64,000 nucleotides of DNA, taken from the NCBI RefSeq assembly GCF_041296385.1, contig NW_027184085.1, positions 53,535,109-53,599,108 on the forward strand. The letters run 5' to 3'. The notes under the pieces were generated by a model. The model saw nothing but the letters and a program-made list of their open reading frames with translations. It was not told where the DNA came from and searched no databases. This document shows, piece after piece, positions 10,283 through 22,960 of the stretch. Source of the stretch: Aphelocoma coerulescens. Lineage: Eukaryota; Chordata; Aves; Passeriformes; Corvidae. A program made the position numbers and the translations under genes. How positions within the stretch are numbered: the first letter of the stretch is position 1; the number at the start of each line of letters is the position of its first letter.

Positions 10283-12829
10283 CATCTTTTCAGTCAACAG
10301 AGAATAAAAAGTGTCTAAATATGGCCAGGATTTGACATGACCATGCAGAGATAACTGAAAACAGTGTTTCTTCAAACAAGTGTTGCAAAACTGCTGCCCA
10401 AAACTCCAGATGTTTAGTCCTTGCCTCACCAGCTTCAATGAAACATGACATGTAAACAACACAGTACACTCTCTACAGAAATAAAATAGATGAGGAATGT
10501 CCAAGAGTGTGGCTGAAGAGCTTTGTCCGGGTATGAGAGGGTTGGATGGAAACACCCTCCCCAGAGTTTCCGTTCCTTTCCCCTTTTCTCTCTCTCCATG
10601 TGCCAATTTGTATTCCGTGATATGATGAGTTACAGAAGGTTGTGAACCAGCACAGCATGACCTTACCTCATACCCCTGTGAGAAGGCTGAATGCAAAGGC
10701 TGTGTGCCTAATTCCCCAAGTACAGTGTGGGTCATAACCTGTTGTTTGGTTGTAGTGGTGCCAGAACAGACATTTTTCTTGTCTGGATTCCAGTAATATA
10801 TCTCACAGCTTGCCTTTTTTTTCATTACTTGGCTAGTCTATCTTCTCAGCTTACAGTTTCCCCAGTACTGCCGGTCGCTCCATTGGCTCCTAGACTGTTG
10901 AAATCTGTTGCAATCATTCCCCTCATGATGATGTGGGAGAATACAAGGCTGTGGCTGGGGAATTAGTGTGAGAATAGTAGAGGGAAATAATTACACATGC
11001 TTTGTGCAAAGCAGACATTGGCTCACACACTGTTGCTATTTCTCCAGAACTTTCCCCTTGCTGTCCTTGCACAGTCCGGGGGTGGGGGGGGGGGAAGAGT
11101 TTTCCAGGATTCTTCCCTGGTGAGATTGCCCTGATCCCAGGTGGAAAAATAGGAGTGTGAGAGAGCAATTCCATGTGTAGACTGATCAGAGGAAGCTTGT
11201 CCCTGCTTTGTTGCTCTGGTAGACTTACACCTATTCTGGCGCTTCTCACACTCCAGGTTTGTTTCTGTAGAGAATCTGAAGCAGAGCAAATGGTGGTATA
11301 TTTTAATATGTGATTACACATCTTTAAATCACTTTGTGTGATATTCAGTGCATGTTTCTGGGAAAAGATGTGGTGAAAGAATGCATTGATAGTTACTCTC
11401 TCCTTATATTTAGATAACCCTAGTTTTGTGCTATGCATTAGGACCAGCAGGTGCTTATGTATGATGTCAAAATCTTGAAGAAAATGAGGAAAAGATGGGT
11501 CCTTTTTAAAAAAGCTGTTATTTATTTTATCTTTTAGAGGAGTAAAGTTCTGTTGCAGAGTGTTAGAAAAGTTTGCAATGACTAAGTTTGATCAAGTTGT
11601 ACCAAATACATATATCTCATTCCAACTCCTCTCTGCAGACATCAGCTGCACCCTAACTGTGGGTACAGTATGAAATATAGAAGACTGTCTGTTTCATGTC
11701 TCTTCAACAAGAGGAAAGTGAAAGTCATGTCTCAAAATACATTTTGATTTAATTATGAAATTGTCCTTTCCTTTTTGGGTTAGCAGTTGAAGTTTCCAGT
11801 AGTTGATGACAGATCAATTTCTTTCTTTATATCTCATCTACTCCCCACAAATATTTAAAATGCTTTACCTGTGGATGAAACAGTGAACAGTAAGACAGAT
11901 ATACCACAGGGATTCAGTGTTAAGGCTATTTTTTACAATAATTTTGATTGCCTCAGCCAGCTCCCTCTCATCCTAGTCTTAAGTTATTCCATGTCAAGCT
12001 GGAAGTCCAGCAGAGCCTGGATGCAGTACCAGCTACATCAGGTCTCATGTCATGTATAAGAGAACAGCAGGCCTAAATGAAAGTGACTGTTCTGTAACAC
12101 CCTTGGGAAGCTTCAGGGGAGATAGGAACAGGGGGTTTGTCAGTGCAGAGGGGGGAATTGTACTCTGGACTTGCCAAAGGTGTTTGGTGAAGGAGGAAGA
12201 AAAGAGATTGTAGGGAGTGTGGGACCATTGCTTATCTCCCCTCAGAGCAGCATCATGCTTGTAGATAACACATCTGCACAGTACCTGTGCACTTAAGTCT
12301 GAGAGACAAGACCCAGATTCTCAAGGGAAAACATAAAAATTCAGCCTATATAGTTATTTTATTGAAAACTGAATAGCTAATTGAACAGCTTAGGACTGCC
12401 TTCCTGCTTATTTTCTGTCTCAATTTGAACATAGAGATCTCAGCTGAGAAAACAAAATTTAAGAGGTTTTACCAGAGCCTAAAAATGGCATTATTTATGG
12501 ATAAGAAATATTTAAATTAATGTGATAGACACAGCGTTGAAGATTATGGCCTTAATTTCTGGTAAATCTGGAAAAAAAAAGGAGGCCAAAAATATTATGT
12601 CCAATTATTTTATAAATTATTTTTGAGATACTTCAGGCATTAACTGAAAGGCATTGTACAGACAAAAAGCTCCTCTCCAGGAAAGTTAAAAGTCTAGATA
12701 AATAAGTCATACAGTCTGCTGTAGATGGCCAGTGGGGAAGGAATTTGTTTAAGAACAAAATAATCATTAGTGAAGCTCAGAGGAGAAAAACGGGTGTCCT
12801 AACTGCCTTAGGTAGAAGATAATATTAAC
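10283..12829. other. Non-coding stretch with one weak exon-like segment
   Basis: Mostly unassigned. On the minus strand a frame from about 10825 down to 10667 is protein-like and ends at a strong donor-like TATGAG|GTAAGG (exon side 10667). No pyrimidine-rich acceptor precedes it after the last in-frame stop, so I do not call it an exon. A G-rich run is present near 11078-11095. The 171-codon minus frame at 10923-11438 has no splice support and no recognised motif. Confidence 0.5.
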
Positions 12830-13345
12830 TCGCCTGCTCCAAGGTTAAAACTCCGTCATTTTGTCTTGTCTTTGTCACATTGTTGGAAAAGTCTAGAAAA
12901 GGATTTTGATAATTTGGAAACAGTTTGGAGGAGGCCAATGAGAACAAACTGGAAAATGCAGCTGATGAAAGAGAGCTACACAAACAACAGTAATTTATTC
13001 TGCAAGATAGTAGAGGGGGAAGAAAGTAATACTCTAATCTGTTAAAGCCTTCTGCATAGAAAAGGGGGATTATTTGCAGTCCCTTCTACTACAGATGTTT
13101 AGAAAAAATAGGAAGAAATAAGACTCAGGTTCAACATGAGAAAGGACATTATAACTATAAGGGTGGAGTGTGGACCTAGTAATTGACTGGACTAGGAGTC
13201 ATGCTGTCTCTCTCCACTCACTGGAAATATTTAAAAAGCCATTAGGTTGTCAGGAATGATGGGAATTATTTTTCTGTCCTTATGAGGCAGTTGTATACAT
13301 AAGATGAGTCCTTAAGGTCCCTTCTAACTCATCATCTGTGTACTG
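12830..13345 (+). mobile_element. Old, degenerate CR1/L3-like LINE 3' fragment
   Basis: Pieces in the right order match the 3' portion of CR1/L3-type LINEs as I remember them: a GTTTGGAGGAGGCCAATGAG-like block near 12925, a block resembling the late ORF2 region around 13130-13170, an AAATATTTAAAAAGCCATTAG-like block near 13225-13245, and the closing AAGGTCCCTTCTAACTC block near 13315-13330 that stands just before the tail in such elements. Divergence is high and the tail repeat is lost, which implies an insertion far older than the CR1 at 53 kb. Orientation is plus. Boundaries are approximate. The subfamily needs alignment to a repeat library. Confidence 0.6.
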
Positions 13346-16300
13346 AAACCCTTAGCAGGAACAGTTTTGTCTGTTGCATCTAAAATAGGCTCTAGGGTAA
13401 CACCATGACAGTGATTGTTATGGTGTATGTGTACATATGTAATAATATGTCCAGGTATGTCTAGGAGATGGGAGAGCGCACTCTTCAAGTGACAGACAGC
13501 CAAGGAGCTGATCTCACCATCCTCTCCTGTTGCTTGTCTGTGGGTGTCACACCCCACAAAGAAGGTTAGAGTGCAGCATTATTCTTAAGTGCACAGGTAG
13601 GGGTTATCTTGTGCACAGCCAATGTGTGCATCTGAACGTGCATCCCTATTTCATGATCCAGGGAGATGATAGTCAGCAGGGCACAGCCAACAGACCTGGG
13701 ACTATCATGCAGCACCTTAAATTTCTTTGCAATATGTGAAACTTTGGTGCTTGATATCAGTGTAAATTCCCTGATGGATAATTCTTTCCTTCATGTGCAG
13801 GTTGTCAGTGGCCAGTGTTTCCTCCCAGCTTCCTTTCAACACTTCTGTGTTTTTACTCCCTGAAAATGCTTTCTGTAACTTTTGCTTCATTTCTGCTTGT
13901 TTGTATGTCTTCAAGTGTCATCAAAAGCTAACCACGAGTTCAGGCCAGCTGTTCCAGTTTTCTGAGCTGGTTCCCGTTCATAACTAACAGTCTACCTGGA
14001 CTATATCTTTTGGTCTCTGACCACCCCATCTAATGCAGACAGGCTTTCTGTGCTGCCTGAGCAAGAGGAAGAATTGCTTTTTTTTTTTTCCCAGGAGGGA
14101 GAATCAGATGAACTAGATCATTCTTCTAATCAGTAGTGCTTATTTCCTCATTTCTGTGGCTGTGTGACTACTTTTAATTCCTCGAATTGCATAGGACTGA
14201 AGAGATACAGCTTCATCCAAAGTCCCATGCCTTCTTTCACCAAGGGGTTAGGGGCATGGGAGAAATCAAAGGCTAATAGCAGGAACTTTTTCAAAGCTTC
14301 ACACACATTAGAGACAGCTGGCGAAGTAAGGGAGGCAAACAGGGGAAGATAATGTTTATTGAGGGCTTCTATCCTACTACTGAAAAATAAATACGGTTTA
14401 TTCCTCTGCTATGGAACACACTCATTAAACAGATTAATTACTCCTTGTGGACAGATACTTTGCCTTGCTTCCGTCACTTCAGAGGAGTTGCATTGATTTA
14501 TGCTTGTAAGAGGTTTGCCCCACAAATTATAAGAATGATCGGGTAATACTATCTCATTGTACTCCTTGCATTCATAGAGCATGAGATTGCAGCCAGATGT
14601 CCAGGCACAGAAGATATAATGACAAAAAAGGCATTTCAATGTGTAGATGAACTGAATTCACAGCAAGAATTATACTAAATAAGGGGAATGCTGCTGCAGG
14701 TGCTTAGAACAAAGAATAAATAAAGTTTGCACTCCATGTTGTGTGGACTGAAGCTTGTGAAATATTATAGTGTTAGGGAGAGGTTTGCCTCCTTTGATTC
14801 ATTAATTTCCCTTTAAGGTGCTTCATTTCCCCTTCCAATCATCTGTCAGTTATTTTTTTGCCACAACACCCCTTGAAATGTGGAAGTGCTTCAGCCCCAG
14901 GTCTGGCTCTTGCCCTCTCTTCTACTCTGTCTGTGACCTTAGGACTTCAAAACTATTTTCTTTCCTGAGCCAGGAAGAAGGGGGCAGCTGGCTAGGACCT
15001 TGCACTCATCTCTGTTTGTCCACCTATAATATGTTTGCTTTCCTTTTTCAGCTGCAGTTTTATCTTTCCCCCTTCAGTCACTCATTATTTGGCACTTATA
15101 TTGTGGGCTCAGTTCTCCACTTATTTAGCATAGGCACAACACCGTTTGCTTCAGAGGGGTTTATGGTTTTAACAGAGCAGAGAGCTTGAATTGGTGCTGG
15201 TGCTTGCAAACACACGTTCTAGCGAACTAAGTGGGAGTGAGTTGTCACAGGTCATGAAAATTCTGTAGAAATATAAGAAGTTTACTCATGTCAAGTTAAA
15301 ATTATTTAAAAAGAAAGAGGAAAAAAATCCCCAAAAGAATCCAATTGAACGTATCTATCAACATGTTTGCTGGAAGGGAGAAGGGAGGGCTGAACAGCTG
15401 CAATCCCCTTCCTTTGCATTGTAATCAGGCTGTGACAGTGTAGTTATTTTATCACCTTTTTTATTGTATACTTTTTTCCTCATCTTCCTGAAGCTAGATA
15501 TAGATTCCTGACTGGCAAGACAATTAAGTCAGATGCAATATAGGTGTGGTGCATGGACAATGTCAAGGCTCTAAAATGAAAAGGAAGATCCTGCTGTCTG
15601 TTGGATTAATTTTCTTTATTTGCTACTCCAGTTCAGAGGTAGATAGGGCAGGTGAATAGGAGATTCCATTCCTCAGTCTCCACCTGCAGATACATAGCTG
15701 TAGTTCTGGTAGTTTAGAAGAATGTCATCACCAAATGGAACACAGAATGGTAGCTTAAGATGTTTGAAAATGTACTGCAGTGTCAAACAGGTCTCCATCA
15801 TGTACTGTTGCTTTCAGACACAAGCACTTAACATTCTCAGAGAAGTCCATTCTGCAAGTTGCAATGCACTCTGACCTTAGTCCAGTAAAGCACTTAAACA
15901 TATGCTAAACTCCGATATGTTGATTTTACTGTGCTTTCTTGCATGCCTAATATGAAGCACATGCTTAATAGCTTTGCTGGATCAGGCTCAGGGTGCTTTG
16001 CAGCTTGCACAATGGGATCCATCACTCACACAGATAATCAAGAGTTTGAAAGCCTTCATAAATTAGCAACTGGTGATTTACTATAATAGCTAATAGCTAT
16101 TGTTTCTCTTGAAAGCAAAGAAAATAAATCCATTTTTTAACAGAGTTCTCTTTCTAAGGTCACTTCCTGTGTCTCCAGCTTGTCAAAGTGTTCACTGTTA
16201 ACCTCTGTCTAAAAAACAGAGTTAGTCATTGGCATAGCAGGGCCGTGAAACAGACCTCTGCATGGACAGCAAACAGGGTCATTTTTACTATGGGCTGGGG

Positions 16301-17582
16301 AGGCTGGCCTGTCTTTAATTTGCTTTTGGAATTGCCCCTGAACTCCTTTGTGGTTTACAGTCCAATATTCAGATGGTTCCTCCAGACATGTAAAAGTTCT
16401 TAATGTAAAGATAGGAAGGATCTGCAGGATGTCTCACTGAGTCTAACTGAGCTGTGTTCCCCAGTGTGCCACTCTCCTGCCTTTGCCCACAAGCATGCAC
16501 ACATCCATAATTAGTCATCTCATTATGTGAGATCCTCTTTTCTTAGCAAGGGAAAAGGGATGTGTGCGTCTAGCTGGGATCAACACATCTGAACACACTG
16601 GGCTGCTGGCACACCTCATGTGGCAGAATCTGCTGCTGTCACCATGGTTGCTCTGCTCCCTTCAGATGCATTGCTAAATGAAGAAACACATAATGTAGAA
16701 ACTTCTGGCAAGTCTTAGGGTAAAGTGAGAGTAAGCATTATTTAGTAATTGTGAACTGAAGCCCTGGGTTTAACCTTTTGCTAGACTATCCTTTTTCCAT
16801 ATAACCTAGTTTACTTGAATCTGCATTTCATGATAAGATACGACTTGGCCCTATTTTTTTTTGTGATTGAGCTGCATCTACTGTCACACCACACCTGCTT
16901 ACTGCTCTGATTATTCATTACCTGGAATTTTCTAGGTTTTTTTCTTACCATCCACAAAATCCTTGTCTGATCCACTGAAACAGACATTAACTAGACATAG
17001 ATTAGTTCAACAGAAATTCTGGATGGCCTTGGAGGCTAGAACATAAATGTATTCAACTACTTATTACATATTTTAGTTATATTTATATGTTATATATATA
17101 TTACAAATACAAGTAATTCTGGATCAGCAAGCCTAGAAGTAGAAAACTGCATTAGCAAGCTTTTATTTCTGCCAGTAAAATGCCTATTGAAAAAGGAAAT
17201 TTGCATACTTTTTAGTTCTGTGTCTGTATCTGTGCAAGAACCTGTTGTTTCATCTTTCTGTTAGTTTTTCACCTCATTAGCCATTACTAGAAAGACTCTG
17301 CATCTGCTCGGTATGTTTTGTCTTAAAATGACAGTGGACACATGCAATGTTTTCTGAGAGACACTGCAGAAGTTTCTTCAGATGTGCTAGAAATTTCCCC
17401 TTCATTCAAAAGTGCTCCAGCATCAGAATACAGGGAGGATATAATCCCAACTGAAGGCCAGCTTCCTGACCAGGTCGGGAGATCCACCCTGCATTTTAGA
17501 CCTGTCAGTCAGACTTGCTGCATAACTCAGAAGAGAGAGTTTTGTCTAGTCACCGCTGCAGTGTTTGACTGAGCTTTCTCAC
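13346..17582. other. Non-coding stretch, nothing recognised
   Basis: No gene or repeat could be named across more than 4 kb. The longest open frame is 123 codons plus (14818-15189). It is rich in Phe, Leu, Ser and Cys, as random pyrimidine-rich frames are, and it lacks splice support. If the minus-strand gene model is right, this region is intronic or 3' of the gene. Confidence 0.5.
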
Positions 17583-17854
17583 CTTCCACAGAAGCCATTA
17601 GCCTTGGCTGATGCTTTGAGAGAAAAGTGGCCTGCCATTGTGGGACCAGATAACCTTGCTCATTGACAAGACTCTTTGCCTCTGTTGTGATGCAAGCTGG
17701 TTGGTTTCAGATCGTGACTGTTGCTTCATGTTATGTGACAGATAAGGATCATGACCGCTTGGTTTTTCACTCTCCATGGAGATTATTGTATTGGCCATGC
17801 TGTTAAACTGACTGTAAGCAGAGTGTGATGAAGCTGAAGAAGTAGCTTGTGCAT
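17583..17854 (-). CDS. Candidate minus-strand exon C (C-terminal coding), unknown product
   Basis: An exon-like segment of 272 nt on the minus strand. It starts after an acceptor-like ...GACATGCTCAG with a short upstream T-run. It ends at a strong donor-like GGAAG|GTGAGA (exon side 17583). In phase 1 the frame is open for about 85 codons to a TAA at 17598-17600. The peptide is polar and Ser/Gln-rich: a Ser-rich start (SSASSHSAYSQF), a central HDPYLSHN, then a basic/Gln stretch (ASQQRQR). It has no Cys clusters, membrane segment or domain I can name. The stop lies 15 nt before the strong donor, so either the 3' UTR is spliced or the coding part uses the weak in-frame donor AAG|GTTATC at 17655. 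Phase 1 at its start fits the phase-1 end of the 51.4-kb candidate exon. A chance frame or pseudogene fragment cannot be excluded. Confidence 0.35.
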
Positions 17855-20193
17855 CTGAGCATGTCAATATAAAAAGCATTAGTACATTGGTGTCACTACA
17901 AAACTAACATCAGAAGTTATTGACAGAGATGTCTTATCCTTAGCATTTGTACCATTACATGCAATGACATTTTCCTTTTATCAGCACATGATTTTGACCA
18001 CTTCACAGTGCCTTTGCATCCTACATGCTGAGTCTCACATGCAAAGAACAGGGAGGGAAAGAGGCAGAAATTCTGTTTGCCCCAGTCAGTTAGAAAGGTA
18101 GAGATGGCTGATCAAGAGAGAATAGCAGTGCCTTTGCCCCCGATGCCATGCAGCCACCCTGTACCACTGTGATGGCCAGCAGCTTTTGCAGCAACAGGGG
18201 AAAGGTGGAGGAGAGGAATAAAGTCCTCCTGCAAAAGAGTGGCTTTCTGACTGCAGGCCTTTGAGGCATGTGGGCTGTGTCCAGCCCTCCATCCTCCAGC
18301 ACCAGGTGTCAAAAAGGCAGCAGTCTGGGAGAGGGAACCCAGATGACTGCCTGGAGCATGAACCCTACTGGTGCCCTGACTCTTGTGTGAATGCAGCCAA
18401 CCTCCTTATGCATCAGCCAGCAAGCAGCTGAGCAAGAGCAAGGGGATCCTCAGTTTCCAGTCCATTTGCAAAATGCACTTTTAGGGACTAGGAGAGCTGT
18501 CCCACAAAACCGCATCCCAGCAGTAGCATGGTGAATATGGGATCTCTGGTGCCTCTTCCCCACTCCTGCCATTGCTCTGACAGAAAAACTCCATAAGTAA
18601 TTAGGTAAATAGTAAACAGTAGGTCAATCCAGCTGTGCTGCCAAAGTTAGGTATTGGGAAGATCCCTAGGCACCCCACCAGGCACCTTGTTGATAGTCAA
18701 TGTTCTGGAGGATGCTCAACTATACATGCACAGACTACAAATGATGTGTCTGGCCTGTGGATGTCAGAAAGCTTCTCTGAAATCATACTAAGCTGAAATT
18801 TCTTCACCTACCCTTCCAACCCTGCTCTAACTTAATTTTTATTTCTAAAAATCTATTCCCCCCCCCAAAAAATAGTGGGACTAAAATGTTGAACTAACAT
18901 GGTTTTGACTTTTTTATTTTCTGCACTTAAGTAATATGTTTTAAAGCTCTTTTGTGTGGCATAACTACAGCTGATGGGTTATACAGCTTTTAATTTTTTT
19001 TTAAATAAAAAATGTTTTCTGCTTTCAAACTTACAGGTGGCAAATATTGTTTGGTTTTCTTTTACCAGCCTGTTTTGGCCTGACGTGGTTTCAAATACTC
19101 CTCGCAGGTATTTGACATAAGGTTCTGTCATTTGTGCTTTTTAATTGTCCTAGGCCACAGAAGTAGTTAATATTACCTTGTCATGCTTTGGTGCTCAGGG
19201 TGCCATTTATTAATACCACAATGTGGTGTTTTATTCGGACTCATGAGGTTCTTCTCGTGGTACATGCCGGTGCAGGTGGGGAGTGCAGACAGAGCACTAG
19301 TACCAGCTTGTTAGAAAGTTCAGGGAAATGCTGGTGCCAGACACCTAAGTGGGAAAAAGGGGCCCTAACAAGCTGGTATTTCAGCACATTAAGCAAAGGG
19401 ATGCAAAAAGAGGTTTGTCTGGGACAGAACACATTCTGTAGGGTTTCAGTGAGTGTTGTGGGGTGGAATTGTGGAGCAAACCATTTGTGCCTTCCTCTGC
19501 TTGGCTCTTGGAGAGGGGCAAAAAGCTATTCATGGGGAACTTGGAGCTGGCATCTTGAAACAACCTGCTTCAAAGAGAGACTATCAGTGCTTAGCAAGGG
19601 AAAATAAAAGGGGGAGAGGGAGGCATGGGCAGGAGTGGACTATAGGAGGGAAGGGTATCACAAAAGAAGATGAGAGATACTTTGTGTGATGCTTTGCAGG
19701 CCCTTGTTTCTGCTGGAGAAGAACTCTGTACCACACAGGACACGAGTGAGTGCTGCCATCCGCTCTGTACATTTCAAATTCCCCCTTCACATTTCAAAGC
19801 TCGTGTGTAGCTGCAGTGCCAGCAACGATCCTCACTCAGTAAAAATCCTGCCAGCTGCCAGCCACACGCCTTCCCTTCCGCTGAACATTTGTTCTTCTGT
19901 TTGAATCTCCCAGGGTAGAGGTCTCAGCTTCCTGTGCAGGAGGAAGTTCATGGCTCAGTTCATGGCCTGTGACCAGAAGTTGTTATGCACAGGGGTGGCA
20001 GTCTTGAAACAAATATTTTTCTGCGCTTCAGAACTTAGTGAAATTATCCAGTGCGTTGTGGTGATGTTGAATTAGTAGATCCAAATGGGAAGTCATTGCT
20101 GAATATACACTATTGACGGGAAGAATTTTGTGCTGTTTCTGCTTGTCATATACACTTTGTGCAAGTGCTATTCAATATTAATGGTCACATTCC

Positions 20194-20196
<3 letters not shown>
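17855..20196. other. Non-coding stretch, nothing recognised
   Basis: Several overlapping frames of 60-140 codons occur between 18.1 and 19.9 kb on both strands. Overlap in three frames with no splice signals points to somewhat higher GC and not to genes. A C-run lies near 18860. No repeat family was recognised. Confidence 0.5.

Positions 20197-20267
<71 letters not shown>
20197..20267. repeat. (AT)n followed by T30
   Basis: About 21 AT dinucleotides (20197-20238) run directly into 30 consecutive T (to 20267). This is a simple compound repeat, likely highly polymorphic. On the minus strand it reads as A30 followed by TA repeats, so a retroposon tail with an expanded end is an alternative, but no retroposed body was recognised. 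Confidence 0.97.
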
Positions 20268-20271
<4 letters not shown>

Positions 20272-21959
20272 GCATGGTATCTTTGGTCTTTGGTTCCTTC
20301 TTTAGCAATATGTTACCAGTGAAGTACTAGAACTGATTAAAAAAAGAAAAAGGAGGGAATTCCTGTACTTTCTCTACACAGTAACAATCTTAATTATCCT
20401 GTTTTCTGGAAAAGCAGCAGACTCCTCGTGTCTCCAATGGCCATCATAGCTATACAGACATGAAGAGGAGACAGATGTGACCAACTGCCTGTCCCAATTT
20501 TTTTGTTATGGAATAGCTTTGTATTACAAAGTCAGATAATGTGGATAATCATTTGTATGCAGATATAGCTGTGTAATGGTGACTGTAAGTGAAAAATAGA
20601 CGTGATTGTGATTTAAACAAATGAGCAAGAGTTTGACATTTATACTAATGAGTGGATATGAATGGATTTAGAGAAATCCTATGAAGCTGTTTCAGTGTCA
20701 TTCCAAAGTCAATGGGGCATAATGTCTTCTGAAAATGTTTTCTTCTCAAAGGACACAATCACAGTTTTTTTCTGTCAACTTTTACTTTTCTAATTAAAAG
20801 TATTACTAGAGAATCAGTAAACACTAGCTCTAGATCAACTGCAAATACCAAGTGTGAGCTTTATTTCTGAGGCTTCTAAGGAAACTGGTAAAATGGATGT
20901 GATTTTCACTGTTGTGATGAACAAAATAATAATCCATCTTTAGGAAAAACTGTCATGTTCTCTTTATCTATAAGAACATGGATTCCAATTTGCACTACAT
21001 TTATCTTAAGCTACTGAATACATCTTAAAGCTGGGTTTTCTACTAGTTTGTTTACCAGTTTGATCATTTCCATTTTATTCTTGGTCTAAGACCAAGAATC
21101 TTGGTCTACAACTTTTGTTTAAGAAAGCTTCTGTTCTTCCACCAAAATTTCCTTTTATACATTTGAATTTTTTTCCTCCTCTAGATATCCCACTAGACAT
21201 TTAATACAGTTGCAGTGAACTTTACAAAATTCTTCATTCTCTACAATATAATAACAATATTATGATAATTATAACAATAATTAAGTTATTCATCCATCTT
21301 ATGTATATTAATAGCATGTTAATAACATTTCCATTTTTCATGTCATTTGTCCATCAGTCTTTACTTTATGTGAATTTCTTATTGTCACACGGCATTGATC
21401 GTGTTCAGCTGAAATAAAATACCAAATAATAAAACCTTTTTACTGGAAAGTAATGGCTGTAATATATATAAATATCTCAAAAAGTACACATTTGTTTAAA
21501 ATTCCTCAGTTATTTATGAAGCAGAGGACTTCTCCAAACTTTCTTGTCTTCAGCTCCAAAACACCATGGTCTACAGCCAAAACTGTTAATTTTGCTTCTC
21601 ATTTTCATAGGCTTTTGTCCCTGATCACTTCATTGAAATCATACTCATGAAATTTCAAGCCTATCAACTCTATAAAAGCTCTTAAATGAAACCAAAAATT
21701 TCTCTGAACCAGGTGCACTGCCCTCCCTTAGTCAGAAACAACACTCAAGGCGTTTGTGTCCCTGTTGGTTTTTCCAGCAATTCCAAACTCTGGCACTCCT
21801 GGACCATCAGCAGTTGATGCACCATTCATTGCTTTGCTGATGTTTTGTCTCTGTCTCTGTTTGGGGGTAGGTGCTTGTGACAGAGGACACCCTCTTGCCA
21901 TGCAGGAGTGTTTTTACAGGGGTTAGCTGTTACAGCACCAGGGGTATTGTAACCCCACC
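20268..21959. other. AT-rich non-coding stretch with a small perfect hairpin
   Basis: AT-rich and without a gene. It contains an inverted repeat at 21077-21099 with perfect 11-bp arms (ATTCTTGGTCT / AGACCAAGAAT) and a 1-nt spacer, followed directly by a further copy of TTGGTCTA. An ATAATTATAA-type AT-rich patch lies near 21245-21290. Confidence 0.6.
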
Positions 21960-22445
21960 TGTGAGGCTTCAGCATGTAAATAGTGAATACCCACCTTTCC
22001 TTACCCACATCCCCCTGCTCTGGGAGGTCCATGGGCATCCACCTATTCCGGCAGGAGGTCCTCCACAGACTGCAGGTGGATCTCTACTCCCCCATGGTCT
22101 TCCATGGGCTGCAGAGGCACAGCTGTCTCAGATCTTCACTATGGGCTGCACAGGAATCTCAGCTCTGGTGCCTACAGTACCTCCTATCCTCCTTCTCCAC
22201 TGATCTGGGTGTCTGCAGAGTTGTTCGTCTCACGTATTCTCACTCTACTCTGCTCTGGCTGTAATTGTTCCTGTGTAATCTTTTTTTCTTTCTTCTTAAA
22301 TATGTTATCACAAACAAGCTACCATTGTCACTGATGGGCTTGGCCTTGACCAGCAGCAGGTCCATATTGGCAGAATCTTCCAAGAGAAGCCACCCCTGGA
22401 CCCCCCACTCTGCTGCCAAAACCTGGTCACACAAAACCAATACAC
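21960..22445 (+). mobile_element. Avian high-copy retroelement-like repeat (probably ERV-derived)
   Basis: The sequence matches, from memory, a repeat seen many times in bird genomes. It has the ordered blocks GGGAGGTCCATGGGCATCCA, GTCCTCCACAGACTGCAGGT, ACTGATCTGGGTGTCTGCAG, TTCTTAAATATGTTATCACA, CACTGATGGGCTTGGCCTTG, GAAGCCACCCCTGGA, and an end near AAAACCAATACACA. I believe that the family is ERV/LTR-derived but cannot name it, and I found no clean target duplication or terminal TG. The overlapping frames of 66-110 codons on both strands belong to the repeat and are not genes. Ends are approximate. Confidence 0.6.
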
Positions 22446-22960
22446 AATGTTTGAGAGTTTCTGTCCTGACCTACTTTATCCCAGGACATGGTAGCTAAGG
22501 AAAAGAAATTTGATGCATTTCCTGATACACCTACAAGCAAACAGAATTATTGAAGACAGATTTTTTTCATTTTAACTTGGTGGGGTTTTGTTTGTGTTTT
22601 GTTTTTTCCCTGGGGTTTTATTTGCCTCAAGGACAATACATGTTCCATGTTCCAGTACATGTTCCAAGTGTAACTGTGTAAGACTCTTTTCTTAGAGAGT
22701 TCTCTGACCACAGTGAGCTTGGGGTTTTTTGTTTGTTTCAGGAGTTTAGAGCAGAGGGACAGAAAGGTGAAGGCCAAACCAACCAGAGGTGGCACTAACA
22801 CCTCTGTGATAACCTATTAAGAAGAAAAGAGAAGTTATTGTGCAGATGTAATTGCACTCAAAGAAGAGAGGAGTGAGAATATGTGAGAGGAACAACAAAG
22901 CAGTCACCAATGCCAGTGAAGAAGGGGAAGGAGGTCCTTCCCTTCTCTGCCTGGCCCTGC
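22446..22960. other. Non-coding stretch, nothing recognised
   Basis: No gene or repeat could be named. It sits between the retroelement-like repeat and a pyrimidine tract. Confidence 0.5.

Noticed and set aside
9671..10825. Large frames of 215 (plus), 190 (plus) and 374 (minus) codons
   Set aside because: They are translations of the GAAA/GGAA array (repeated Lys-Glu-Gly-Arg or Leu-Pro-Ser-Phe) and not selected coding sequence.
14818..15189. 123-codon plus frame
   Set aside because: Phe/Leu/Ser/Cys-rich composition typical of pyrimidine-rich random frames; no splice signals or recognisable motif.
21826..22498. Overlapping frames of 66-110 codons on both strands
   Set aside because: They lie in a dispersed avian repeat and are best explained as repeat sequence, not host genes.
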